DNA from: Antrihabitans stalactiti
Lineage (GTDB): Bacteria > Actinomycetota > Actinomycetes > Mycobacteriales > Mycobacteriaceae
Length of the DNA stretch: 64,000 bases
Assembly (NCBI RefSeq): GCF_012932915.1
Contig: NZ_VCQU01000003.1
Span: 62,001-126,000 of the forward strand
Reading direction: 5' to 3'
Shown: positions 56,102 to 64,000 of the stretch, piece after piece
Position numbering within the stretch: the stretch's first letter is position 1
How the letters are laid out: the number at the start of each line of letters is the position of its first letter
Notes under the pieces: generated by a model
Databases searched by the model: none
What the model saw: only the letters and a program-made list of their open reading frames with translations
Told to the model about the DNA's origin: nothing
Translations under genes and position numbers: made by a program

Positions 56102-57396
56102 CGAATTCGAAGCTCCTCGACTTGCGCATTCTGCGCATAGTCCTTGGCCCCTCGTCCGGCAGGCACCGGGCGCAGAATGCGGTCCGACAGTGCGCCGAGG
56201 CAACTCAAGTTGGGGAAGCCCGGACCCTGGGCGACGCCTGCGAGATTCGGCAGATACAGCTTGGGCGACAATCCTTCGATCGCAAGGTCGTAGCCGATGG
56301 CGGATTCGATGCGCTCTTGGGTGATCGGCCACCCGACGGCGAGTTCGAGCATGTCCACTGCAGCCGGGTCGAAGAGGTCGAGAAACCACAGCGGCTGACC
56401 GCCGGTTGCGTCGATGACCAGATCGAATGCGTGGGTCTGCTCGGATCGCGATTCGTTGTGCAGTGTCAACTCGATCAGGTCACCGCGTTCTTCGACGCCG
56501 ACGACTCGACCTTGTAGATGGTGGACGCGAGCGTCACCGAGAAGTGATTCCTGCACGCGGACCGAGAAGACTCCGCGGTCGGTCCGCCTGATGACGTCGC
56601 GTCGTTCGTCTTTGCTCAACGTCGCCCATTTCGAGGGGTCGCTGAAGAGGGTGTTCTCGAAGAAGCTCTCGCCGCGGGTATACAAGGTCGCCATCGGTGA
56701 GATGACCGAGATCGCCATTGCGTCGTGGCGCGACAATTCGTCCAATGCCGACCCGGCGGTTTCGCCGCCGCCGATCACCGCCGCGCGCGAGGACAGCGGG
56801 ATCTTCCGACGACCCGCCAGATCCCAGAACTCCGCAATGGACAGGATGCGCGGATGTTTGCCGATCGCCTTGCCGCTGAACCCTGGGCCGGTGATCAGCA
56901 CGCCGTCGGATTCGATGATCGTCGACGTTCCGCCAGGCAGCTCGACGGTCGATTCCCAGCCGCTCGTCGTCGGCGAAATTGTGCGGACAGTACCTATAAC
57001 AAGGTCGAGCTGCACCTTCTGGGCGACCCACTGCAGATACCTGGCCCAGAAGTGGTGCTGCGGACTCGGCCGACCGCGATCGATCCACTCCGAGTACGTT
57101 CCGTGCTCGATCAGGAAGGACGACCAGCTGTAGGCGATCATCTTCGCGTTGATCTCGTGGTTGTGCGTGCGGGCCACGTTCGACCGATACGGGAAGCCGA
57201 CATCCTTTTCCGGACTGGTGCCGAGCCGGTGATTGCCGTCGGTCCAGCCGCCGCTGGCCAACCAGTTGCCGCCGACAGCCTGCGCTTCGACCACGATCAC
57301 TCGTGGTGCGGGCAGTCCGACCGCACGCATCGCGGCTGCTTTCGCCGCGACGGCCAGGGCTTTCGGACCAGCTCCGACGACGAGAAGCGTTTCCAC
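56098..57396 (-). CDS. mbtG: Lysine/ornithine N-monooxygenase (MbtG-like)
   Basis: A 432-residue flavoprotein that N-hydroxylates a lysine side chain to make the hydroxamate precursor. FAD fold: LLVVGAGPKALAVAAKAAAM at 4-23; the MbtG-like GNWLASGGWTDGNHRLGTSP near 55; NADPH site AAVIGGGETAGSALDELSRH near 207; C-terminal LPNLAGVAQGPGFPNLSCL. The sequence and setting favour lysine over ornithine. GTG 57396 (VETLLVVGAG) follows GGAG; the frame above it runs through the iron box and is not coding. Encoded together with the importer permeases. Confidence 0.88.
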   Translation of the reverse strand: METLLVVGAGPKALAVAAKAAAMRAVGLPAPRVIVVEAQAVGGNWLASGGWTDGNHRLGTSPEKDVGFPYRSNVARTHNHEINAKMIAYSWSSFLIEHGTYSEWIDRGRPSPQHHFWARYLQWVAQKVQLDLVIGTVRTISPTTSGWESTVELPGGTSTIIESDGVLITGPGFSGKAIGKHPRILSIAEFWDLAGRRKIPLSSRAAVIGGGETAGSALDELSRHDAMAISVISPMATLYTRGESFFENTLFSDPSKWATLSKDERRDVIRRTDRGVFSVRVQESLLGDARVHHLQGRVVGVEERGDLIELTLHNESRSEQTHAFDLVIDATGGQPLWFLDLFDPAAVDMLELAVGWPITQERIESAIGYDLAIEGLSPKLYLPNLAGVAQGPGFPNLSCLGALSDRILRPVPAGRGAKDYAQNAQVEELRIR

Positions 57397-57426
57397 CGAC
57401 CAACTCCGTACTCTCAAAAGGTTGTG

Positions 57427-57445
57427 TAAGCCTAGCCTAACCAAA
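57427..57445 (-). promoter_or_regulatory. Iron box upstream of the N-hydroxylase/importer operon
   Basis: On the minus strand TTTGGTTAGGCTAGGCTTA matches the IdeR/DtxR consensus at 15 of 19 positions. It lies between the stop of the siderophore-interacting protein and the hydroxylase start, 31 bases before that start, so the hydroxylase/permease/ATPase genes have their own iron-controlled promoter. Confidence 0.8.
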
Positions 57446-57452
57446 GGAGCGG

Positions 57453-58187
57453 TCAGAACGGGTTACGGCCGTGCATCCAGTACGCCTGCGATTTGATCGA
57501 CTTCTTGTCCAGCTTGTACTTGGTTTTCAGCACACCGACCGTGGCGCGAGTCGTCTTCATTTCCGAGCCCACCCACCCGAAATAGCCGCTCGCATCGAAC
57601 GCGGCCCCTTCGACCGCAGCCACCAGCGCGTTGCCGCCCTTCTCCCACGGCACCCACGTGACCTCGGTGTTCGCGGTCGCCGCGACAGGCAACGTGCGGT
57701 CATCTTCGTGCTGCCACTCGAGCCAGACCTTCGCGGGCGCGCCGTTGATCGCGCCGAGCAAGGTGTTGATCGCGGGTAGCGAAGCGCTGTCGCCGACGAT
57801 CAGATAGCCCTCCGGATCAGCCTCGGGGAATGCGAACTTCGATCCCATGATCGTCGCGGTGATCTTTCCGCCGATCTCGACTTCCCGCGCCCAGTTCGGC
57901 GCAGGTCCGTCGTGGATCGCGAACTCGAGGTCGAACGAGTCGTTCTCGCGGTCGGGGTTGAGGATCGTGTAGGCGCGCTGCTGCATCACCTTGCTCCCGT
58001 TTTCGAACCACAGCCGGATCCACATGGTCGGATGCGGAGTGCGGTCGACGAGCAGTCCGCCCGCGTCGAAGTTCAAGCGCACATAGTGCGGGGTGACCTC
58101 TTGCCTGCCCGTGACGGTCAGTTCGAAATCCGGTGCGCCCAAAACCTTCATCACGGCACCCTGCCAGCCCCGAGCTTGCCTCGTCAC
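57453..58187 (-). CDS. Siderophore-interacting protein (ViuB-like ferric reductase)
   Basis: A 244-residue flavoprotein that reduces the imported ferric siderophore in the cytosol to free the iron. FAD-binding QQRAYTILNPDRENDSFDLEF near 88 (R-x-Y-[ST] motif) and NAD(P)-binding YLIVGDSASLPAINTLLGAI near 140 are typical of the family; the C-terminus GYFGWVGSEMKTTRATVGVL is the usual closing segment. GTG 58187 follows GGGGAGA; longer starts would read through the iron box at 58208-58226. The next gene downstream has its own iron box. Confidence 0.9.
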   Translation of the reverse strand: MTRQARGWQGAVMKVLGAPDFELTVTGRQEVTPHYVRLNFDAGGLLVDRTPHPTMWIRLWFENGSKVMQQRAYTILNPDRENDSFDLEFAIHDGPAPNWAREVEIGGKITATIMGSKFAFPEADPEGYLIVGDSASLPAINTLLGAINGAPAKVWLEWQHEDDRTLPVAATANTEVTWVPWEKGGNALVAAVEGAAFDASGYFGWVGSEMKTTRATVGVLKTKYKLDKKSIKSQAYWMHGRNPF

Positions 58188-58207
58188 AACGTTCTCCCCT
58201 GCGTTAG

Positions 58208-58226
58208 TTAGGTAAGCATAAGATAA
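58208..58226 (-). promoter_or_regulatory. Iron box upstream of the siderophore-interacting protein
   Basis: TTAGGTAAGCATAAGATAA (plus strand) matches the IdeR/DtxR consensus at 14 of 19 positions. It is 21 bases before the start of the siderophore-interacting protein gene and marks the right boundary of the iron-controlled locus. Confidence 0.75.
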
Positions 58227-58347
58227 CACCGCGTTCTGAACAGCTGCCACCTCGTTAGGCCTGATTTTCGGTAGCCGCTCCGTAACGACCCAGTCACGTC
58301 GGTCGCGAAGCCACCCCTCGCGGCGACGGACCAGGCATCGTCGGGAC

Positions 58348-58779
58348 ATGCGCCTATCGATTGCTGCCACTGGATTCGCCTGCACCGCTGCCGCCGCTGC
58401 ACTACTCGTCTCGGCCGGGACGGCCTCTGCGGCGGACGGAAACACGAAGACGACCATCTACACCCTGGCGAACCCCGGCCTCTGCGCCGGCATCATCGAT
58501 GCAGGTGTGGGGCACTATCCGAGTTCAGCGGTGCTGGGCCTCACCGGAATGCTGTACGGCGTCGGTCCGTGCTCGGTCGAGTTGACGTTCCATTTCAAGC
58601 GCCAAAGTGACGGACTGACCGTCGATTACAAACGAACGCTGAACGGTCCGGGAGCGGTCGGAACCTCGAAAGACGTCGTCGGACCTGGCATCGGGATCTG
58701 GGACGTCACCATCACCAGCAATGCAGCCAGCTTCGGTGCCCAGCCGATGACTATCGACGTCCCGCAGTACCAGGGCTAA
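58348..58779 (+). CDS. Small secreted protein of unknown function
   Basis: A 143-residue exported protein. Signal peptide 1-29 (MRLSIAATGFACTAAAAALL, cleavage near TASAADG). The mature part is short on charged residues and rich in Gly, Thr and Val, with two cysteines about 30 residues apart (GLCAGI and GPCSVEL) that may form a disulphide, consistent with a small beta-sandwich. No family recognised. It starts 122 bases beyond the last iron box but on the other strand, and its stop shares four bases with the stop of the convergent chorismate mutase gene. Confidence 0.7.
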   Translation: MRLSIAATGFACTAAAAALLVSAGTASAADGNTKTTIYTLANPGLCAGIIDAGVGHYPSSAVLGLTGMLYGVGPCSVELTFHFKRQSDGLTVDYKRTLNGPGAVGTSKDVVGPGIGIWDVTITSNAASFGAQPMTIDVPQYQG

Positions 58780-59324
58780 CGGCACAAGGAGACGGCCGCC
58801 CGGACCAACGCCGCCTGATGTAAGGCGTCGACCCGCGCGACCGCATTGAACACGCTGCGCGACAACGAACTGGCGCAGTCGGGACCGGTCAGCGTGTCTG
58901 CGTGGAGCGCGATCTGATCGACGATTGCTACGTTCACCCGGTCGATGACCGGCCGGACCGCACCGAGATCGGGTCGCGCGCTCGGCGCTGCGGCGGGGTC
59001 GAAGCGCCACCACGTGTGCAAACCACGCTGGACCGTCTTGTTCGCCTCGATCTGGCCAGTGAACACGGACCGGACCCATTCGGCAGGCAGTCCTTTGGTG
59101 GAGCCGAGTTCTGTCATCGCCAGGTAGACCTGAGCCTCACGCTCGGGATCGTCGATCGGCGACGGGGTCCCCCACTTTGCGGCCGCAACCGAGTCGGCGG
59201 TTGCGAGCCGTTCCAGGGTGAGGTCGACGAGGGTATCGAGTGGTGCCGGATCCGCAGCAGCCCTCATCGGGGGCAGTGACAGGGCCAGAGCAACGGTCAG
59301 GACGGCGAAACGCAAGAAACGCAT
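58776..59324 (-). CDS. aroQ: Secreted chorismate mutase (AroQ gamma type)
   Basis: A 182-residue periplasmic/secreted chorismate mutase of the M. tuberculosis Rv1885c type. Signal peptide 1-25 (MRFLRFAVLTVALALSLPPM, then RAAADPAP). The catalytic all-helical domain shows LVDLTLERLATADSVAAAKW followed by PIDDPEREAQVYLAM, and two Cys (near 148 and the C-terminal LCR) that probably form the known disulphide. It converts chorismate to prephenate outside the cytosol; the biological reason is unresolved even in mycobacteria. ATG 59324 follows AAGGG. It borders, but does not share the iron boxes of, the siderophore locus. Confidence 0.88.
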   Translation of the reverse strand: MRFLRFAVLTVALALSLPPMRAAADPAPLDTLVDLTLERLATADSVAAAKWGTPSPIDDPEREAQVYLAMTELGSTKGLPAEWVRSVFTGQIEANKTVQRGLHTWWRFDPAAAPSARPDLGAVRPVIDRVNVAIVDQIALHADTLTGPDCASSLSRSVFNAVARVDALHQAALVRAAVSLCR

Positions 59325-59518
59325 CGTGATCACCCTTCTATTACACTGTCTAATCGACTCATCATCCGAGCGGCATTGCGGCTGCTCGAGAGCTGGATAG
59401 CGCGGTCAAGCCCACCAGCGAAGTTGTGAAGCTTTTCACAAGAACTCGCCAGAACTTCTGGTGTGACACCCGTACCTGTCACCCTTGAGAAACCGTGAAA
59501 CAGAATTCGGAGCCTTCC

Positions 59519-61369
59519 ATGAGCAGACATCAAGCCGAAGCCGAGCCCCGGGTCGCCATTATCGGCAGCACCCTGGCGTGGCTGGGTGGTGCCCACGCGA
59601 GCAAGGCCAGCAACACCCCGGAACGGGGCGCGTACGAGGTCGCGGGTCTGGTCGTCGTGTTGGGTGGCTTGCTTGCCTGGCTGGTCGCTACCGTCGCCGT
59701 CGCATCCTCCACAACGTTACCGACCGCGGTAGTTGCGCTGTTCACGCTGCCGATCGGCCTACTGGTCGCGGCTCTCCAACGCGCTCTTGCGAGCGGTCGC
59801 CAGACGAAGTTCGGCGGCCTGCTCGGTCGCGGACTCCTCGCTCTGTTCATCGGTCTCGTCCTCGGTGAGCTCGCCTCGATCGGCATTTTCAACGGCGCGA
59901 TCGACCGCGAACTCGACCAGCAGTCCGCACAGCGCGCAGCAAGCGCGCCCGCAGTCGTAGCTGCCAATCAGACGCTCGAGCAGCTTCGCGGTGACAAGTC
60001 CAGCCTCGAGAACGCCGTCCGTACCGCACGCGATCACGCGAACGCCGCCGAAACCCGCGCCAACTGCGAATACAACCCCACGCCGGGCTGCCCTCCCGGA
60101 ATCACCGGTGACCCAGGCGTCGGACCGCAGACCCGTACCGCCCGTGAACTGTCCGACGACGCAAAGCGTGAGCTCGAGCAGGCGAAGACGAACCTCGCCG
60201 ATCAAGGCAAGGCCATCGACGACAAGATCGCGGTCGCGGAAAGCGCCAAGAACGAAGCAGCCGTCGTCGACCGCGGTCTCGGCGCTCGTTGGACAGCGAT
60301 GCACGATTACACGGTCGCCAACTTCGGTGCGCTGTTGCTGCGTCTGCTCTCGATCGCATTCTTCGCCGTCTTGATGTTGCTGCCCCTTCTGCTCAAGCTG
60401 TGGCGTGGCGAGACCACTGTCGATCACCGCGCTGCCGCGCATGCCGCGCGGGAACGCGCGGAGCTGGACGCCGAGACCGCCATCGCGCTCAAGCGCGCGG
60501 AGGTCCGGGCCGAAGCAGAACGCGTATGGGCCGAGCAAAAGCTCACGTCCGCGCGCTTCGCCGCCGAGGCCGAGACCGCGATCGAGCGCGAACAGCAGCG
60601 TCGCCGCGTCGCCGCCGCATATGAAGAGCCTGCTTCTGTCGGTTACACGCCTCGCCAGCAACTGCCGACCGCACTGGACATGCCGATGGCTGCCCTCCCC
60701 GCCGCAGCCAAGGCGCACGAGGCCGAAATCGAAGCCGAGCCCGAGCAGCAGTACCTGCCGGTCGCGTTCGACGCACCGCTCGACTACGTACCCGGCCGTG
60801 AAGTGAACAACCTGCCTGCGGTCGTGCCGCCTGCGCGGGTCGAACCTCGCAAGCCTGAGCCGCCGAAGGCTCCGTCGATCGGCCTGCCGAAGCTCAACCC
60901 GCTGCCCGACTTGGCCCGCGCTGTCACCGGAGCGGTCAAGCCGTTCGTGCCGCCGGTGGTCTCCAAGATCACGAGCACCAATCCGCTCAAGTCTGCGCGC
61001 AGCGTGTTCGAGGAGTTCGAAGAGATCCGATTCTCGTTCTCCCGCAAGCGGACCGTGACCGTCGACGAGCAGGTCGCCGAGCCACAGGTCACCACGACGA
61101 CCACGCAGGTAGACCAGCTGGCCCCGCCGGAGCCGGCTGCGAGCGCGCTTCCCCACTACGCGTCGACGCGAGTGTTCGCCTCCCGCACCGCCGCCGACCC
61201 GCTCGGCCTGGACTACAACCCGTGGGCGACGGATTCCCTCGGCGCCGCGGCACCGGAGGACGTGTCCCGCGGACTCACCGAACGCGAGGGCCACCCCGAG
61301 CTGGCCGAACGCAAGGGACCGCGAGAGCTCGACGAACGTCAAGGGCCGCGAGAGTTGCCGTCCGCCTGA
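59519..61369 (+). CDS. DUF4407 membrane protein with repeat tail
   Basis: About 616 residues. The N-terminal AIIGSTLAWLGG and two hydrophobic segments near 45-90, another near 125, and one near 275-300 give about four membrane spans, with a long charged, probably coiled-coil region between (about 140-260), the DUF4407 layout. A second coiled coil (ERAELDAETAIALKRAEVRA) near 320-380 leads to a long, low-complexity Pro/Ala/Glu tail. The last 30 residues carry about three copies of a unit like ERKGPREL. Function unknown. ATG 59519 is preceded by GGAG. Confidence 0.75.
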   Translation: MSRHQAEAEPRVAIIGSTLAWLGGAHASKASNTPERGAYEVAGLVVVLGGLLAWLVATVAVASSTTLPTAVVALFTLPIGLLVAALQRALASGRQTKFGGLLGRGLLALFIGLVLGELASIGIFNGAIDRELDQQSAQRAASAPAVVAANQTLEQLRGDKSSLENAVRTARDHANAAETRANCEYNPTPGCPPGITGDPGVGPQTRTARELSDDAKRELEQAKTNLADQGKAIDDKIAVAESAKNEAAVVDRGLGARWTAMHDYTVANFGALLLRLLSIAFFAVLMLLPLLLKLWRGETTVDHRAAAHAARERAELDAETAIALKRAEVRAEAERVWAEQKLTSARFAAEAETAIEREQQRRRVAAAYEEPASVGYTPRQQLPTALDMPMAALPAAAKAHEAEIEAEPEQQYLPVAFDAPLDYVPGREVNNLPAVVPPARVEPRKPEPPKAPSIGLPKLNPLPDLARAVTGAVKPFVPPVVSKITSTNPLKSARSVFEEFEEIRFSFSRKRTVTVDEQVAEPQVTTTTTQVDQLAPPEPAASALPHYASTRVFASRTAADPLGLDYNPWATDSLGAAAPEDVSRGLTEREGHPELAERKGPRELDERQGPRELPSA

Positions 61370-61395
61370 TTCATTGGTGTGGCATCGTTTGTTTC

Positions 61396-63444
61396 ATGAT
61401 GAGCAGACGGCTGGCCGTTGTCGCGGTAGCAATCGTGGTCACAACGGTCGGCTGCGGGTCGACGGGCAGCAGCACCAACACCAAGGACGCTGAGCGCGCC
61501 TTCGATGTCGCCGAGCTGGATCCGTCGCACAGCGCGTGCACGGATTTCTACGGCTTCGTCAACGACAAGTGGATCGAGGCGGCGAAGATCCCCGCGGACA
61601 ACTCCAGCTACGGCCTTTTCGACGAGCTGTACGACCGGACGTTGGACGCGCAGAAGGAGATTGCGGAGTCCGCCGTCGCCGATCTCGGCTCGCTGGACCA
61701 CGATTCCGACCGCTACAAGATCGGCAAGATCTATCAGGCCGCCTTGGACGAGCAGGCGATCAACGCCGCAGGCGCCAAACCGCTCGAACCTGACCTCGCC
61801 CGCGTCGACCGCATCAATTCACCAGCTGACATCGCTGCCTTCATTCGCGAAGACGCGGAACGCGGCGGGGGCATCGTGCTCGGGCTGGGTGCAGGCTCGG
61901 ACTTCAAGGACGCCTCGAAGCAGATCGGATTCGTATACTCCGATGGCCTGCGATTGCCGTCGAAGGAGTACTACACCGACCCGACGCACGCGGACATCCT
62001 CGATGCGTACCGCACCTACGTCACGACGTCGCTGCAGCTCATCGGTGTCAACGATGCCGATGCCGCCGCTCAGTCCGCACAGGCCGTCGCATTCGAATCA
62101 CAGCTCGCGGCAGCAACGCTCTCGCCCACCGAGGCGCGCAAGCCGGAAAACCAGTACAAGCTGGTGACTGTCGACGAGGCAAACGCCATCACGCCCGCCT
62201 TCGACTGGCGAGCCTTCTTCACCGCGTTGAAGGTGTCGCCGGACGAAAAGTTCTCGATGGCGGAGACCCCGTTCTTCACCGAGCTGAATACGTTGATCAC
62301 CACTGCCCCGATCGAGCAGTGGCGCGCGTACTTGCGCGCTCGGGTGGTCGACCGGGCGGCGGCTCGGCTCGCTCAGCCGTTCCGGGACAACCGGTTCGAG
62401 TTCAACAAGCAGCTCTCCGGCGCCGCCGAGCAGCCCGCCCGCTGGAAGGTCGGCGTCTCAGCCATCAACGGTGCAATGGGTCAGGCCGTCGGCCACCTCT
62501 ACGTGGACAAGGCGTTCGACGCGACCGCTAAAGAACGCGCGGAAAAGCTGGTGCGCAACATTCTCGATGCCGTGAAGGCGCGCATCGAGAAGGTCGAGTG
62601 GATGAGCGCCGAGACCAAACAGAAGGCGATCGAGAAGTGGTCGTTGATCGTGCCCAGGATCGGTTACCCCGACAAGTGGCGCGATTACTCGGGGCTGAAA
62701 CTCGATGAGTCGTCGTATTACGCGATGCTCGAGTCGGCTGATCAGTTCGCCCACGAGTACGACCTCGCCAAGATCAACAAGCCGACCGACCGCACCGAGT
62801 GGATCTCGACGCCACAGACGGTCAACGCGTTCTACAGCCGCGACGACAACACGATCAACTTCCCCGCCGGCATTCTGCAGGCGCCGTTCTTCGATCCGAA
62901 CGCCGACGACGCGCTCAACTACGGCGGCATCGGTTCGATCATCGGTCACGAAATCACGCACGGGTTCGACGATCAGGGCAGCAAGTTCGACGGCAAAGGC
63001 AACCAGGTCGAGTGGTGGACCGAGGCAGACCGCGAGGCATTCGAGAAGCGCACGGACCGACTCGTGCAACAGTTCAACGGCTACGCGCCGCTGCCGAGCA
63101 AGCCGGACCTGCACATCAACGGTGAGCTGACGCTCGGCGAGAACCTCGCCGACCTCGGCGGCATCAACGCCGCATTCGACGCATACAAGAATGTGGACCC
63201 CGACGAGCGAGCCAAGGAGATCTCCGGCTACACCGGCGACCAACGGTTCTTCCTCGGCTTCGCGCGGCTGTGGCGGGAGAAGCTTCGCGACGAGTCCGCA
63301 GCTACCCAGATCAGCAGCGATCCCCACTCGATCGCGAGCTACCGCGTCAACGGCGTCGTGCCTAACGTCCCGGCGTTCGGTGAGTCGTTCAAGTGCGCAC
63401 CCACCGATCCGATGGTCAGTTCCGATCCGGTTGTGGTCTGGTAG
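61396..63444 (+). CDS. M13-family zinc metallopeptidase lipoprotein (neprilysin-like)
   Basis: About 682 residues. The N-terminus is a lipoprotein signal with lipobox TVGC (Cys near 20), so the enzyme is held on the cell surface. Zinc-binding IIGHEITHGFDDQ near 515 (HExxH) and ENLADLGGINAAFDAYKN near 575 (third ligand Glu) are complete, and VNAFYSRDDNTINFPAGIL supplies the substrate-binding N-A-F/Y motif. It should cleave short peptides outside the cell. ATG 61396 (or 61399) is the start; no good ribosome site is seen. The stop overlaps the end of the convergent membrane protein gene by 29 bases. Confidence 0.9.
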   Translation: MMSRRLAVVAVAIVVTTVGCGSTGSSTNTKDAERAFDVAELDPSHSACTDFYGFVNDKWIEAAKIPADNSSYGLFDELYDRTLDAQKEIAESAVADLGSLDHDSDRYKIGKIYQAALDEQAINAAGAKPLEPDLARVDRINSPADIAAFIREDAERGGGIVLGLGAGSDFKDASKQIGFVYSDGLRLPSKEYYTDPTHADILDAYRTYVTTSLQLIGVNDADAAAQSAQAVAFESQLAAATLSPTEARKPENQYKLVTVDEANAITPAFDWRAFFTALKVSPDEKFSMAETPFFTELNTLITTAPIEQWRAYLRARVVDRAAARLAQPFRDNRFEFNKQLSGAAEQPARWKVGVSAINGAMGQAVGHLYVDKAFDATAKERAEKLVRNILDAVKARIEKVEWMSAETKQKAIEKWSLIVPRIGYPDKWRDYSGLKLDESSYYAMLESADQFAHEYDLAKINKPTDRTEWISTPQTVNAFYSRDDNTINFPAGILQAPFFDPNADDALNYGGIGSIIGHEITHGFDDQGSKFDGKGNQVEWWTEADREAFEKRTDRLVQQFNGYAPLPSKPDLHINGELTLGENLADLGGINAAFDAYKNVDPDERAKEISGYTGDQRFFLGFARLWREKLRDESAATQISSDPHSIASYRVNGVVPNVPAFGESFKCAPTDPMVSSDPVVVW

Positions 63445-64000
63445 GCCGCGCGTCGGGTAGCAGCAACGCCGCGAACAGCCAACCGACCAAACCGGCGACG
63501 ATCGGTGCGCCGGTCCACATTTCGGTGATGGTGGGGATGCGCCATTCGACGACGCTTGCCGTCGCAAAGTACAGCGACCAGGTCAGGAAGGCGAAGACGG
63601 CGCCGAACACCCAGAATGCGGTCCGGCGGTCACCGGCGGGCTGAATGCGTCGTGCGACGAGGTCGCCGAGGATCCCGGCGATCAGCACCGAGCCGAGCGT
63701 GCTGAGGTTTTCGAAACCAGTCAACGCGGCCGACACGACGATCGATGGTGCGACCACGATGGTGACCGCACCGAACGGCAGCCACCACCGTCGCGCCACC
63801 ACGAGGATCGGCGCGAGCAGAACAAGGTTCGTGACAACCAATTTGACTGCGAGCCAGGATGACTGATGGTCCGCGGTCGTCGAGAACGAGTCGACGATAT
63901 TCGCCGCGCGATAGGTGAGCGCGTTGCCGTAGTTGAGGAAGAGCAGCACCAACGACGTCGCCAAGCCCAGTGCGAGGAGTGCGGGCCACAACTCGCGGAC
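63416..64000 (-). CDS. Multi-pass membrane protein, C-terminal part (runs off right edge)
   Basis: The frame is open from position 64000 to the stop at 63416, so at least 194 C-terminal residues are visible and the start lies outside. It is strongly hydrophobic, with about five membrane segments (for example WPALLALGLATSLVLLFLNY, LVVTNLVLLAPILVVA, FWVFGAVFAFLTWSLYFATA). No family can be named. It ends in a hydrophilic Arg/Pro-rich tail. Confidence 0.6.
   Translation of the reverse strand, partial: VRELWPALLALGLATSLVLLFLNYGNALTYRAANIVDSFSTTADHQSSWLAVKLVVTNLVLLAPILVVARRWWLPFGAVTIVVAPSIVVSAALTGFENLSTLGSVLIAGILGDLVARRIQPAGDRRTAFWVFGAVFAFLTWSLYFATASVVEWRIPTITEMWTGAPIVAGLVGWLFAALLLPDARPTRPQPDRN

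Noticed and set aside
1-64000. tRNA/rRNA genes, IS elements, prophage, CRISPR array, toxin-antitoxin pairs
   Set aside because: Looked for direct-repeat arrays, transposase or integrase motifs, and small paired genes; none was found that I could support.

Overview
The window comes from a high-GC actinobacterium of the mycolic-acid group (Mycobacteriales, Nocardia/Rhodococcus-like). Evidence for this is the fused MprF-LysRS protein LysX, an ArfA-type OmpA protein, a cutinase-family secreted protein, a secreted AroQ-gamma chorismate mutase, gltBD, and a mycobactin/nocobactin-type siderophore locus preceded by IdeR/DtxR-type iron boxes. I saw no rRNA, tRNA, IS element, prophage or CRISPR array.

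Left third (1-21.5 kb) is ordinary chromosome: the start of a small secreted protein running off the left edge, a thioesterase/DUF5655 pair, rraA, an S4-domain protein, lysX followed by a perfect 25-bp inverted repeat, a histidine phosphatase, a DUF2252 protein, an alpha/beta hydrolase, an arfA-like pair, an SCO6745-like protein, a cutinase-like protein, a small lipoprotein, a gamma-glutamylcyclotransferase-like protein, gltD-gltB, a VOC protein, and a TetR/FAD-monooxygenase divergent pair with two identical-looking operators 20 bp apart.

Centre (21.5-58.2 kb) is one large iron-regulated siderophore locus with at least seven iron boxes. The left arm (minus strand) runs thioesterase, ketosynthase, AT-KR-ACP polyketide synthase, NRPS C-A-T-C-(A remnant)-T, NRPS C-A-T-E and a secreted hydrolase. 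Then come an N10-formyl-THF formyltransferase and a divergent siderophore-binding lipoprotein. The next minus-strand operon encodes an aryl-AMP ligase, a Cy-A-T NRPS, a stand-alone aryl carrier protein, a SAM O-methyltransferase and MenD, with four-base start/stop overlaps at three of the four junctions. A plus-strand operon holds the salicylate synthase and a two-permease ABC-2 exporter, followed by a FUSC membrane protein. A last minus-strand set holds the siderophore-interacting flavoprotein, a lysine N-hydroxylase and a FecCD/FecCD/FecE importer.

Together these predict synthesis, export, uptake and reductive release of an aryl-capped, mixed polyketide/peptide hydroxamate siderophore. A formyltransferase stands where mycobactin loci use a long-chain acyltransferase, which points to the formyl-hydroxamate branch (brasilibactin, amamistatin, formobactin-like). 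The unusual part is the ArCP-OMT-MenD block and an aryl ligase with an altered acid pocket; these suggest a modified aryl cap or a new branch of isochorismate use.

Right end (58.3-64 kb): a small secreted protein, the secreted chorismate mutase, a DUF4407 membrane protein, an M13 metallopeptidase lipoprotein and a multi-pass membrane protein running off the right edge.
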